64,000 nt of DNA, taken from an uncultured Flavobacteriaceae bacterium. Lineage in GTDB: Bacteria > Bacteroidota > Bacteroidia > Flavobacteriales > Flavobacteriaceae. A program made the translations under genes and the position numbers. Positions 33,920 through 43,189 of the stretch are shown here, in pieces. Where the stretch lies: positions 186,001 through 250,000 of the forward strand of contig CANLWG010000005.1 of the NCBI GenBank assembly GCA_947494715.1, given 5' to 3'. The notes beneath the pieces are model-generated. The model was not told where the DNA came from. It worked only from the letters and a program-made list of their open reading frames with translations, and ran no database searches. Position 1 is the stretch's first letter. Each line of letters opens with the position of its first letter.

Positions 33920-36091
33920 TTAGCTGTTTTTAGTATTAATTAATGTAATGGGTGTTATATCCTGATAATTCGTTAAGTCGCTGGTAAACTGATCTTGATT
34001 TTCTTCCTCGCCTTTATACACGGTAAGAACTACAGGAAAATATTTAATATCCGGGAGAAGTCTGTTACCAAAATTATCGGTGGTGTCCGCCTTGATCGGC
34101 ACTTCCCAATTTTGTATCAGGCTTATCGGATTGTCCTCTGTCTTGGCCGCCGAATCTGTGGCCTTGGTCTCATCCTTAGGGGGTGAGACTGCCATAGTAT
34201 AATTGTCCGATAAAATCTTTTCGGCAATGGTACGATTAAAGAAGAATCCTAGTTTGCTCGGTACCGGAGTCATTATCTTCCCTAAGTCTGCTTCCTTATC
34301 ATCGTTGAGATTTTTTAGGCCAACAATAGTAAGATCCAAATCCCTTTGAAGTTTGGTTCTCTTCTCCTGCAACTTGTTTAAGGCTTTTAGCCTTTTTTCC
34401 AGATGTTTTATTTCGTCAGAATCTAAGTTGGAACCTTCTAACTGATCTTTAATTTCCGTAATTTCCGTATTCATTTCCTCTTTCGATGGATATTCTTGAA
34501 GTTTTATGCTTAGATCGTTACGCTTTTCCTCGTTGGCAATGATACCGGGGTCATATAGATCTGCAATACGTTCCAAGGCCTTAACCTCGCTTTCAAGAGT
34601 CCTAAGACCTTCAACTGTTAAAGAGTTTTTGGTCAAGTCTTTGTTATCCGGTAAAAACATACAGCGGTAATCCACCTTAAAATCGTCATTGGCATCTAAA
34701 ACTGTAGTAAATGTTAGTGTTGACGCATAATCCCCTACCTCGGATATGGTTACTTTCCCAGACAAATGGATGTCCTCTTTTTCCCCATCTTCCTTTACAA
34801 TAATATCAGCTTCAACCGGGGCACTCACAGGGGGTGTTGGTTGTTGCATATAGGATGGAAGCTTTGGATCCGGGCCCGTTAAATGATAGGTAAGACTAAA
34901 CGTGGCCGACTGTGCGGTAAGGTAATCATCAAAATTGTTGATTTTCTTCTTATAGTTTTCATCAAAAACGGTTAAAACAAAAACCACATAATTAGTACCT
35001 AGGGCCATAGAATCCCCATCAGCGTCCTTCAATTCCGAAATGCCAATTTTTTTTGAAGCTTGAATGGGAATAATGGGTTGTATTCCTACCGGTGGTATAA
35101 GCGGAAAAACAGGTGGCTTAACGTCTACATATCTACCCAATTCTAAAAGGCGTTCAGCATCTGCAATGGAAAAGGTAGATTTTTTCTTATCCTTTACCAA
35201 CATAATGCAATACTGCTTTACAGGTACATAGAAACCTTCTTGATTATCGGAATCTTTTTTTTTCGAATGGGGATCAAAGAAGGGATTTTGCAGGTAATCA
35301 AAGTTTACCGTATAATCCGTTCCTTTTTTGCTTATTTCTGTAACACTAAGATTAAGATTAAGCTCCCGATTGGTTGATACGTAGGCCGCCAGGGTAGCAA
35401 AGAATTCTACATTTACATCTTCTAGCTTCCCTTCCGCCGCCTTTTCTTTTGTACTATCATCGGCCAAAGTCGCATTGTCCTTGGACACCTTGGCCGTTAT
35501 CTGATCAAATTCATCGGATACCAGTTTAAGTATATTTTGAACCGAAGTATTGGTAGCCGTAGCCATATCATTAACGGTCTTCGCCGAGACTTCAGCAGTT
35601 AATGCTGAGCCTTCCATAGCGTGTTGGGAAGTAAGTTCGGCCTTATAAGCAGTTTTATTCATAAGCTCATAGGCATCCTTGCTCAGATCACAAATTTTCG
35701 TATCAAAGTCTGCCGCCCTAACAATACTGTATATACTCCCCATATCACTGGCCAGATGTACTATGGCGTTTGCCGCATGTTGCACATTCGCCGCACATAC
35801 CGCCGCATTTGTTACGGATTGTGCTACATAAGCCTTTTCTTGATCCGCCGAGGCCAAAAGATTGGTAGATATATTACTATTGTTTACGGCCTGCGTTTTT
35901 ACCATTTTTTTAAAATCATAGGTAGCAGATGCCAATTTGAGTTTCTCGGCCGAGGTTATTCGAGCTCCCTCCGCATGATACAGTTCATGGGCCGCGGATT
36001 TAAGGTTAGACTTTACTTTTTTTAGTTCCAACGTCTGGCTGTCCAGTGAAGCCACGACATCGTTATGAAGATTTTCGTTGTAAGAATTCAT
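33920..36091 (-). CDS. Large eCIS-linked protein, helical N-terminus and beta-rich body; fibre candidate
   Basis: A 723-aa protein. Residues 1-225 are Ala-rich helices (ADQEKAYVAQSVTNAAVCAA, NANVQHAANAIVHLASD style), 230-480 are beta-rich with Pro-rich loops (KPPVFPLIPPVGIQPIIPIQ), 485-600 are a charged coiled coil (KEEMNTEITEIKDQLEGS), and 600-723 are beta-rich again. No enzymatic motif is visible. No typical Afp13 fibre gene exists in the cluster, so this protein is a candidate for the fibre or host-contact role, but it could as well be an inner-tube plug or a cage-like component. It follows the tape-measure gene (gap 121 bp). Confidence 0.65.
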   Translation of the reverse strand: MNSYNENLHNDVVASLDSQTLELKKVKSNLKSAAHELYHAEGARITSAEKLKLASATYDFKKMVKTQAVNNSNISTNLLASADQEKAYVAQSVTNAAVCAANVQHAANAIVHLASDMGSIYSIVRAADFDTKICDLSKDAYELMNKTAYKAELTSQHAMEGSALTAEVSAKTVNDMATATNTSVQNILKLVSDEFDQITAKVSKDNATLADDSTKEKAAEGKLEDVNVEFFATLAAYVSTNRELNLNLSVTEISKKGTDYTVNFDYLQNPFFDPHSKKKDSDNQEGFYVPVKQYCIMLVKDKKKSTFSIADAERLLELGRYVDVKPPVFPLIPPVGIQPIIPIQASKKIGISELKDADGDSMALGTNYVVFVLTVFDENYKKKINNFDDYLTAQSATFSLTYHLTGPDPKLPSYMQQPTPPVSAPVEADIIVKEDGEKEDIHLSGKVTISEVGDYASTLTFTTVLDANDDFKVDYRCMFLPDNKDLTKNSLTVEGLRTLESEVKALERIADLYDPGIIANEEKRNDLSIKLQEYPSKEEMNTEITEIKDQLEGSNLDSDEIKHLEKRLKALNKLQEKRTKLQRDLDLTIVGLKNLNDDKEADLGKIMTPVPSKLGFFFNRTIAEKILSDNYTMAVSPPKDETKATDSAAKTEDNPISLIQNWEVPIKADTTDNFGNRLLPDIKYFPVVLTVYKGEEENQDQFTSDLTNYQDITPITLINTKNS

Positions 36092-36212
36092 AAAAAATGT
36101 TTTTTAGATTAGTAATAAATACATGACATTGTTGCGATATTCTTCCCAAATTTGAAGGTTTAACTGCTGTCTATAACTACAGTCGGTAATTCTATTTTCA
36201 TAATTTTTAAGT

Positions 36213-39200
36213 TTAATAAGGCCATTTTACATGCAATGGTTTTTTCATCCATGGATATTTTATTATTGAAAATGAAAAAGGCGATTGATGGATCAGCAAA
36301 TCATAAGCTCGTTTCTCGACGGTTAGCTGCCATCTATCTTCACTTTCCTCTAAAATGCCGTCCCTTACCAGCCAATTTCCCCTAAATCCGTTCAAGGAGC
36401 TTTCTCCTATTGCGGACCAATGTTCTATGGCTGCTTGTAGTAATCCTTCCATTAGTTCGCATTCCGAGGAGGACAGTTCTACCCCATCCAAAACAGGTGT
36501 GGTAGGATGCGATCCGCACAACACTTTGTTCAGTGGCAAAAAAGACTCTTCCGTATATTCCTGTCCTGTTACTATATATTGGAGGTAATGCACTGCATTC
36601 AACTGATCTTCCAAATGCTTAAAGTCGTTATCCTTGAGGATCTTCATTCGCTCGAACAACATGGGGAAATAGGTGTTGAGCAATACCATACCGGCATTTT
36701 TTATGATAATACTATGCTTTAATCGGGTTGTAAGTTCATTTTTGTCCGATTGTCCTAAAATTGCCTCTACAGGTCCCTTTTTCCGCAGGGTGGGGTCTTG
36801 AGGTTTCTTAATAACCTGTTCCAGCCCGGCCTGAAACGAAATCGGGAACAATGGCCTGTGTACTTCCATTTTCTTAAGAAATCGTTTCTTGGAAATTCTT
36901 CTTACCGTACAGAACTCCCAAACCATTTCTTTCCAAAAGTTTGGAGGAGATAGCTTTTCCCAACTCCCCGTGACCCATACCATAATCGTTCTTTGAAATA
37001 GCCAATCCTGAAGCTCCCGAGCCGTAATTCCATCCATGGTGAAAACCTGTAATGCATTATAGAACTCCATCATCCCCTTCAACTGTACCCCCACGATTGG
37101 ATTCATGGTTTCCATAGGTTTCAAGAATTTTGAAAATTCAATACTATTTATGATCCCATGTAGTGCAGATATGGACATTGGCCTGTTTTTCAAAGTTTTG
37201 TACCATACTAATGGGTAATATTTGAGTATTTCGGCCAAAAGTTGTTCCCGATTCTTTTTTTGATGATCATAAAACCAGATAGGTATCACCTTGTTAAATA
37301 CAAGCTCATGGCATAATTCTTCTAGCATTCCCATTCGGTTACAACGTTGCAGGACATTGGGAGGGTTACCAACTTCTTGGGATATAGGTAAAGCTTCAAA
37401 AATTGGATTGGAAGTCACAAAGATGCCCTTAATCCTTTCCGAAAATCCAAAACCGTATTCTTCGCTTCTTGTCAATATATTTTCTGAAGTCAAGTTGCAG
37501 TTATTATTCAGATTTTGAAGGCTTAATTTTAGCAACTCCTTCAGGGAGGTGTTCTCTAATTTTTCGGTTTGAACCATTTTCCAAGTCTGTTCCCAGTAGA
37601 CTGTTACCCATTCATTCATCGCCGGTTGTGTGGTCAATTCGGTTGTCCACAGAAATAAGGATTTAATAGCCTCAACATTCCGGCGTACTTGCCCGTAGCA
37701 ATCAATACCGATCATTGAGATAAACCGTTCAAAGGACAGGGAGGTCCTGAGAAGGCCTATTCGTTTTTTTGAAATCGGAAGTTGTTCAAGAATATGGCGC
37801 ACTGTCTTGGGGGAATGGTGCAAACCTTCTAAAAGTAAATAGGAAAAGTCGATTTCCCCAGCTGCAGTTTTTACTTTGGAGTCGCATCTTTTCAGACCTT
37901 CATATAATCCCGAATACCAAACCAAATTTTTGATTTCCTCCTTGTCGTTTATAAGATGATTTAGAATTAAATCTGTGCTATTTTCTTGCGCCAAAGTACC
38001 TTCGACCAATGTTTTTAAAATTGGAAAACGGTAATAAGCCCCTTTTTTAAATGTAGCCTCGAGGATTGTACCATCACCTTGATGACTTTTACAATCTGCC
38101 AGGCATTTTAAGTATATCGTATTTATACCTTCCGAAATAAAGGCCGTAGAAAGCCTTGGCACTTGATCTAGCAATACTTTGATGTATCGATCTTTTAAGA
38201 CATTGATTTGGGCTAATGATTTTCCACCCAAATATTCCTGTATTTGCTTTCCTTGCTGAGTCTTCAGAAATTCAGTTGCCTTAATTTTAGAAGCGTCCAT
38301 TTCGTTCAAAAGAAGTTGTGAGATCCCCAATCCATCATTGTGGGCATGTTTGATTTTTTGGGACAACTTATACATCAATGATGTATCCTGGTATCTACCA
38401 TAACTTTCTTGCCATTTGGTTAAAAGCTTTTTGGTATACCTAAAAGTTCTAATTTTTGGAAAGTCCAAAAGTGCTGTAACAAAAGCTTCCGTTTGTCCTT
38501 TGGTGTACTTGACTATTAAAGGGCCCAATCTTTTGAGCAATGCCGTTATGAATGCTCTGCGACTTACAGAGGTCTTGAAAATCAACAGTTCCAATGCATT
38601 CATTATCAAATCATAACCTAGGTTTTTAACCCAGTTATAGTGTTTATCCTGCTTACCACTGTGGAGAATACCTTCATATAAAACAAGTAATAGTTCATGG
38701 ATATCTTTCCTACAATGTTTTATAAAATACCCGGCAGGATGGAGGTCAAATAATTCATGTATATGTCGTTTCAAAAATGCCCTGTAAGGGAATTGAAGTA
38801 GTTGCTCATGGATTAACCGTGGTTTTAAGTAAATCCATTTTGCAAACGATATTTGCCGGCGCTTGGACCATATTTCCGAATTTTTAGTTAGGACGGCCTT
38901 ATAAAATGTGTCCAATAAAGCTGTGATTTCCTTATGGAAATCTACGGCCGGTCTTTCCAATAAAACCGTAAGGAATGTATTATAAATGTCCGTCGGCCAA
39001 GTCCCTTTTAGAGCGATGTTGTTATCTAAATCGATAAGTTGGTAAAATAGTTCTTCTTCCCTTATTACATTGGTGCTTACCAATTTTGAGACACAATAGT
39101 CCAAAAAGGATTTGGGTTCAAATGGGGAATCTTCCCGGGTTCTTACAAAATGAATCCCCATCTTAAGTAGCACCGTTTTGTTGATAACGTCCTTTTTATG

Positions 39201-40421
39201 GGTAAATACCAATGCCAAAAAATCTATATTACTTAATATTAAATGTATATAGGATGGCTTCACAACGCTCAAAATTGCCTCCAAAGACCTATCAGTAAGG
39301 CTTCCAAAGCCAATAGTTTTTGGGTTTGAATTCACCGGAATCTGGCGCAACAGTGTTTTTAATTTTGCGGGATCTCTCTTACTGAACAACAGTACCAATC
39401 TGTTGAATGCAAGTCTGTCCTTTTCGGTTTTGCAAGATGAAGGAACCGTAAGATATTTTTGGAGCATTTGCCATTTCTTTGCCCCTGTTTTTTTTGACCC
39501 AAAGTTGTCTTCTTGTTGGTCAATTGAATTTGTTTTTTTCGCATCTATATCCCTCCATGCTTCTATTGTTTCAGTTATGATGAATGAGGACTGTGAAGTA
39601 TTCTTAGCCTGTTTTTCGGCATTTTCGATACGTTTTAGAAGTTCTACAAAATTGAGGTCATAATGTTCGGCCATCCGGTTCAAAATAACCAAAATCATTC
39701 GCCTCACATTAAATGTCATTGAAGTTTCCGAAAAGAGGTAGTCACAGACCCAGAACCACAAATTTCTTTTAAAAGTTAAAAACTGAGTTTGTAGTATAGG
39801 AGCACTGCCATGAATACTTGTCAATTGATTTACAAAATTTAAAATATGCCCGTGATTATTGGGTTCCAGATATTTAAGGATCTTGATTAAGTAATCCTCT
39901 CTAATTTGCCAGCATATGCGCTTTCTTCCATTTTCCGATTTTCCTACCCGTCGAAGCATTGCCATCAGGTTTTCACGATCATTTCTTAATAGAAAAGATA
40001 CTTCCCCATGTATGGAGTATTCAGCATGCTTGACTCCCCAAGAGGGTATCCCATGAAGAAAAAAATTGGTCAATGCATGTAATCGGGCAATGGTTTTATC
40101 CAAAACAACGATCTCTTGTGAGCCTTGCCTATATTGAAGTTGTAGGTTGACCAGTGCTACCTTTAGCTGTTCACTTAATTTTTGGGGAAGGTTATTTTGA
40201 ATCGAATCCAAATCAATAACCCCCAAATCCAATTCCACAGAAGGTATTTGCCAGAATTGATTCTCTGGACAGGTAGTATCAAAAGTGGTTTCCATAACTT
40301 TGGGAAGTAGATTCCTGCTTAATGCGCTCAGTTGTTCTTGAAACTGAAATGAAAGTTCCCTATTGTCCAAGGAGGTTTCCCAACGGATTGTGGCTATGCT
40401 ATGTTTTTGGTTGCCCCTCAT
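36213..40421 (-). CDS. eCIS tape-measure protein (Afp14-like)
   Basis: A 1402-aa, mainly helical protein. The N-terminus HSIATIRWETSLDNRELSF, then NLLPKVMETTFD and IPSVELDLGVIDLDSI, is diagnostic of the CIS tape-measure family (a start with H-x-I-x-x-L and an L-[ED]-L-D-x-G-x-I motif). The C-terminus ends EKRAYDLLIHQSPFSFSIIK, also typical. The length sets the length of the injectisome tube; at 1402 residues it may give a fairly long particle (inference). It overlaps the upstream baseplate gene by 4 bp (ATGA), so translation is coupled. Confidence 0.85.
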   Translation of the reverse strand: MRGNQKHSIATIRWETSLDNRELSFQFQEQLSALSRNLLPKVMETTFDTTCPENQFWQIPSVELDLGVIDLDSIQNNLPQKLSEQLKVALVNLQLQYRQGSQEIVVLDKTIARLHALTNFFLHGIPSWGVKHAEYSIHGEVSFLLRNDRENLMAMLRRVGKSENGRKRICWQIREDYLIKILKYLEPNNHGHILNFVNQLTSIHGSAPILQTQFLTFKRNLWFWVCDYLFSETSMTFNVRRMILVILNRMAEHYDLNFVELLKRIENAEKQAKNTSQSSFIITETIEAWRDIDAKKTNSIDQQEDNFGSKKTGAKKWQMLQKYLTVPSSCKTEKDRLAFNRLVLLFSKRDPAKLKTLLRQIPVNSNPKTIGFGSLTDRSLEAILSVVKPSYIHLILSNIDFLALVFTHKKDVINKTVLLKMGIHFVRTREDSPFEPKSFLDYCVSKLVSTNVIREEELFYQLIDLDNNIALKGTWPTDIYNTFLTVLLERPAVDFHKEITALLDTFYKAVLTKNSEIWSKRRQISFAKWIYLKPRLIHEQLLQFPYRAFLKRHIHELFDLHPAGYFIKHCRKDIHELLLVLYEGILHSGKQDKHYNWVKNLGYDLIMNALELLIFKTSVSRRAFITALLKRLGPLIVKYTKGQTEAFVTALLDFPKIRTFRYTKKLLTKWQESYGRYQDTSLMYKLSQKIKHAHNDGLGISQLLLNEMDASKIKATEFLKTQQGKQIQEYLGGKSLAQINVLKDRYIKVLLDQVPRLSTAFISEGINTIYLKCLADCKSHQGDGTILEATFKKGAYYRFPILKTLVEGTLAQENSTDLILNHLINDKEEIKNLVWYSGLYEGLKRCDSKVKTAAGEIDFSYLLLEGLHHSPKTVRHILEQLPISKKRIGLLRTSLSFERFISMIGIDCYGQVRRNVEAIKSLFLWTTELTTQPAMNEWVTVYWEQTWKMVQTEKLENTSLKELLKLSLQNLNNNCNLTSENILTRSEEYGFGFSERIKGIFVTSNPIFEALPISQEVGNPPNVLQRCNRMGMLEELCHELVFNKVIPIWFYDHQKKNREQLLAEILKYYPLVWYKTLKNRPMSISALHGIINSIEFSKFLKPMETMNPIVGVQLKGMMEFYNALQVFTMDGITARELQDWLFQRTIMVWVTGSWEKLSPPNFWKEMVWEFCTVRRISKKRFLKKMEVHRPLFPISFQAGLEQVIKKPQDPTLRKKGPVEAILGQSDKNELTTRLKHSIIIKNAGMVLLNTYFPMLFERMKILKDNDFKHLEDQLNAVHYLQYIVTGQEYTEESFLPLNKVLCGSHPTTPVLDGVELSSSECELMEGLLQAAIEHWSAIGESSLNGFRGNWLVRDGILEESEDRWQLTVEKRAYDLLIHQSPFSFSIIKYPWMKKPLHVKWPY

Positions 40422-43189
40422 CTTTTTGATCTGTTCAGTTCTAGAATACGGGTTGCCAAAATTCCTGCGACATCACTCAGTTCCGTACAGGGTAATGGCT
40501 GGTTCTTTTTATAAATAAGACAGTTATGCCAATTGATAAATTCAGGGATGATTTTTTTCAACCGGTTCTTTTCTAAAAAGTGGCAATGTGCCTCCAGATG
40601 AATGGGAAGAATACTTTCCAGAAATAATCTTAGACGTTTTTTAAATGGTGAAGATTTAAATTGGGGAATAAATTTTGGAAAAATAAGGTGTACGGTATTG
40701 GAAAAAAATACATCTGAATAACTGATATACTTTTCTACCTTGTCTCCCCAACTAATTTTAATGGCATAGTACAATTCTGTACCGGAAAAGGATTCAAATC
40801 CTGCCTTTTTTAGAGCGGACTTATCTATAGGTCTTAAGCGATACAGCAAGTTTCCTATACGTATTTTTTCATTTTCCTTGAAATATAAAAATTGTATTGT
40901 CCCATCGTTTTGAAATCCAATAGCCAAGGTTGCCATATCCTTATAGCAAAGTTTTTTCTCAAGTTGCCAAAATGGTCCATTTTCGATATCCTTGGCAATA
41001 ACCAGCTGAAATTCTGCGGACTGCAACAGTACATTGGTCTCCAGCAGTATCATCCCTTTACGCTCACAATGTAACCATAGGGCCAGCTTCAACTGCTCTT
41101 CCTTATCCGAGTTTTCTAAATGCGCATGTATGTACTTTTTGTATTGATATTTTAACCCTAGCAATAAATTCAGCTTTAATTCCAGTGCGGAATAATTAAT
41201 GAAATCTTGTTCGTCTAACTTCTCTATATCGTCTATTTGATGTTGATTAAAAATAAAGTCCCGAGTATATCCCTTGAGCAGTTCCGGATACATATTGCCG
41301 ATTATCTCTTTAAATCCCGGACATTTTTTTGAATTTTCCATATTCGGAGTTCCCTCCAATTCCCAATAGGCCGGACAAAGTTTGCGACTCCCAATAAAAT
41401 CATATCCTTTTTGGCGGTAGTAAGAAAGAAGACCTAAATTCTGAAGATAGAGACTTTTAAAAATCACTCGATCCTTTAATTCCTCACCGGAATACACAGA
41501 ACCCTGTATTATGGCATTAATTACCAAAGGTGACTCTCCATGCCTTGCCAAAAGGTGATCGAGTATTTCATTTCTCCTGGTCAAGCTCGTATTATCATCC
41601 TCCATAAAGCCCATCAAACCCCGGATATAAGAATTATAGGGATCGTCCTTATACCTTTTCCAGCTCTCTTCCCTAAGTTTTTTCTTGGTTGGTAGCGTTG
41701 TGCTAAATTCAAATATATCCGAATCCTTTAGCAGAGGTCTTATATTGGGAACTTTATATAAAGATTGGTAAAAGTAGGTTGGGGAAAAACATTGGTAAGG
41801 AACTGGATATTGCAAATGTTCCTTTTGAAAGTTTTCCTTCTTCGCATAAAACTTTTTTTCATCCGAAGGGTTCCCACTAAATGAATTTTTGAAAGAAAAT
41901 AAGTGTTTCACATTGGCCAACTGCGAAAATTGATTGGCCAAAACCTGATCGATCAAGGTAAGGTATCCTATCAACTGCTTTGATTGGGCTATTCTGGAAT
42001 CAGGTGCCTGGGTTGTAATCGCATTATCCCCGACCGGAAAAATTTCTGGAAACGTGTTTTGAATGGAATAGTACGTATTAATATCCCTGTACTTACTTTT
42101 CGGCAGATTCGGGGTCATTTCAATCGCCGATACAGGTCGGAGAGGCAATCCTGTTTGCGCAAAAGCATTTTTGAAGGATTTGGCCATTGCCTTTATTTCC
42201 TTTTTCAGTTTTTGTCCTTTATAGGTAATCTTAAGTTTTTCGGTAGTTACAGATTTAACAATATTTATTCGTACTATTTCGTCCGCTCCGGATACAAACT
42301 CCTCACCAACGTCCATCCCGAAAACAAATTGCTTATGCTCCTGCTTGGACGCATGCATTAGATGTATATCGGAAATATGCCCAACCCCTGAAATAGATTG
42401 GAGTATGGCACTAATACCCCTTGTTCTAATAGTATTGTTCTTTACGGGTAATGGGGATTCCGGACTCCATCCGTTTTTGAGGATAGGGCCATTGAAAATT
42501 TCATCGGCCTCCCATCCGGATGCCTTTAAACTGTAGTATCCGGATTGTGGAATTTTAGGAAACACGTATCTATCCACCTGATCTTGGATCTCTACAAGTA
42601 AAGCTCTTAAGTCGCCCGAACCTTCAATTTCGATGACTCCCTTTAACAATAAATCTATAACCTTAAGAGGTTTTGGAAAAAGGAATGTAGCTCCCAAACT
42701 CCTCCTTTTGTTCAGTAAAAAGAAAGCTGCGCGACATATTTTATTGATTTTCTTTTTCCCCTTAATTGCAGGTGTAATCTTTAAGAAGACCTTATAAACA
42801 CCCGTAAACATTTCAAATGGTTTGATAACCGGTATAATTATGGCATTATCTACCTCTTCTATACCATCAACACAATACTTTACAAAATCGGGTATGGTTA
42901 TTGGAGCACTGGTTAAGATCTGCTCCGGTAAATAGAATTGATCTTCAACCTGTACTTGATCATCCTTATTCGACAGAATCTCCTTAATTGGAAATGCATT
43001 GCAATAGCCTAACTCGGTCAATGCATAGCAGATCTGATCCAAAATTGTAACCCCGGCGTCACTTGGGTTTAAATTATTCCATTCCGCCCCACTGAATTCC
43101 TGCACAAAGGCCAATCCTTCTGCCTTGAGCGATTTAAAATCCTGAGATTTCGGAAGGGATTTATCCAATATGTGGTATTCATTTTTCAT
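40418..43189 (-). CDS. eCIS baseplate protein (Afp12-like wedge)
   Basis: A 923-aa protein. The N-terminal motif FVQEFSGAEWNNLNPSDAGV and ILDQICYALTELGYCNAFP is the signature of the large baseplate wedge protein that pairs with the J-like one in eCIS and related T4 gp7/gp6-type baseplates. The middle part is variable with helical segments, and the C-terminal part has IxxWHNCLI-type strands. It overlaps the tape-measure start by 4 bp and its ATG is 1 bp into the stop of the baseplate-J gene (TAATG), so these three large genes are translated as a set. Confidence 0.8.
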   Translation of the reverse strand: MKNEYHILDKSLPKSQDFKSLKAEGLAFVQEFSGAEWNNLNPSDAGVTILDQICYALTELGYCNAFPIKEILSNKDDQVQVEDQFYLPEQILTSAPITIPDFVKYCVDGIEEVDNAIIIPVIKPFEMFTGVYKVFLKITPAIKGKKKINKICRAAFFLLNKRRSLGATFLFPKPLKVIDLLLKGVIEIEGSGDLRALLVEIQDQVDRYVFPKIPQSGYYSLKASGWEADEIFNGPILKNGWSPESPLPVKNNTIRTRGISAILQSISGVGHISDIHLMHASKQEHKQFVFGMDVGEEFVSGADEIVRINIVKSVTTEKLKITYKGQKLKKEIKAMAKSFKNAFAQTGLPLRPVSAIEMTPNLPKSKYRDINTYYSIQNTFPEIFPVGDNAITTQAPDSRIAQSKQLIGYLTLIDQVLANQFSQLANVKHLFSFKNSFSGNPSDEKKFYAKKENFQKEHLQYPVPYQCFSPTYFYQSLYKVPNIRPLLKDSDIFEFSTTLPTKKKLREESWKRYKDDPYNSYIRGLMGFMEDDNTSLTRRNEILDHLLARHGESPLVINAIIQGSVYSGEELKDRVIFKSLYLQNLGLLSYYRQKGYDFIGSRKLCPAYWELEGTPNMENSKKCPGFKEIIGNMYPELLKGYTRDFIFNQHQIDDIEKLDEQDFINYSALELKLNLLLGLKYQYKKYIHAHLENSDKEEQLKLALWLHCERKGMILLETNVLLQSAEFQLVIAKDIENGPFWQLEKKLCYKDMATLAIGFQNDGTIQFLYFKENEKIRIGNLLYRLRPIDKSALKKAGFESFSGTELYYAIKISWGDKVEKYISYSDVFFSNTVHLIFPKFIPQFKSSPFKKRLRLFLESILPIHLEAHCHFLEKNRLKKIIPEFINWHNCLIYKKNQPLPCTELSDVAGILATRILELNRSKR

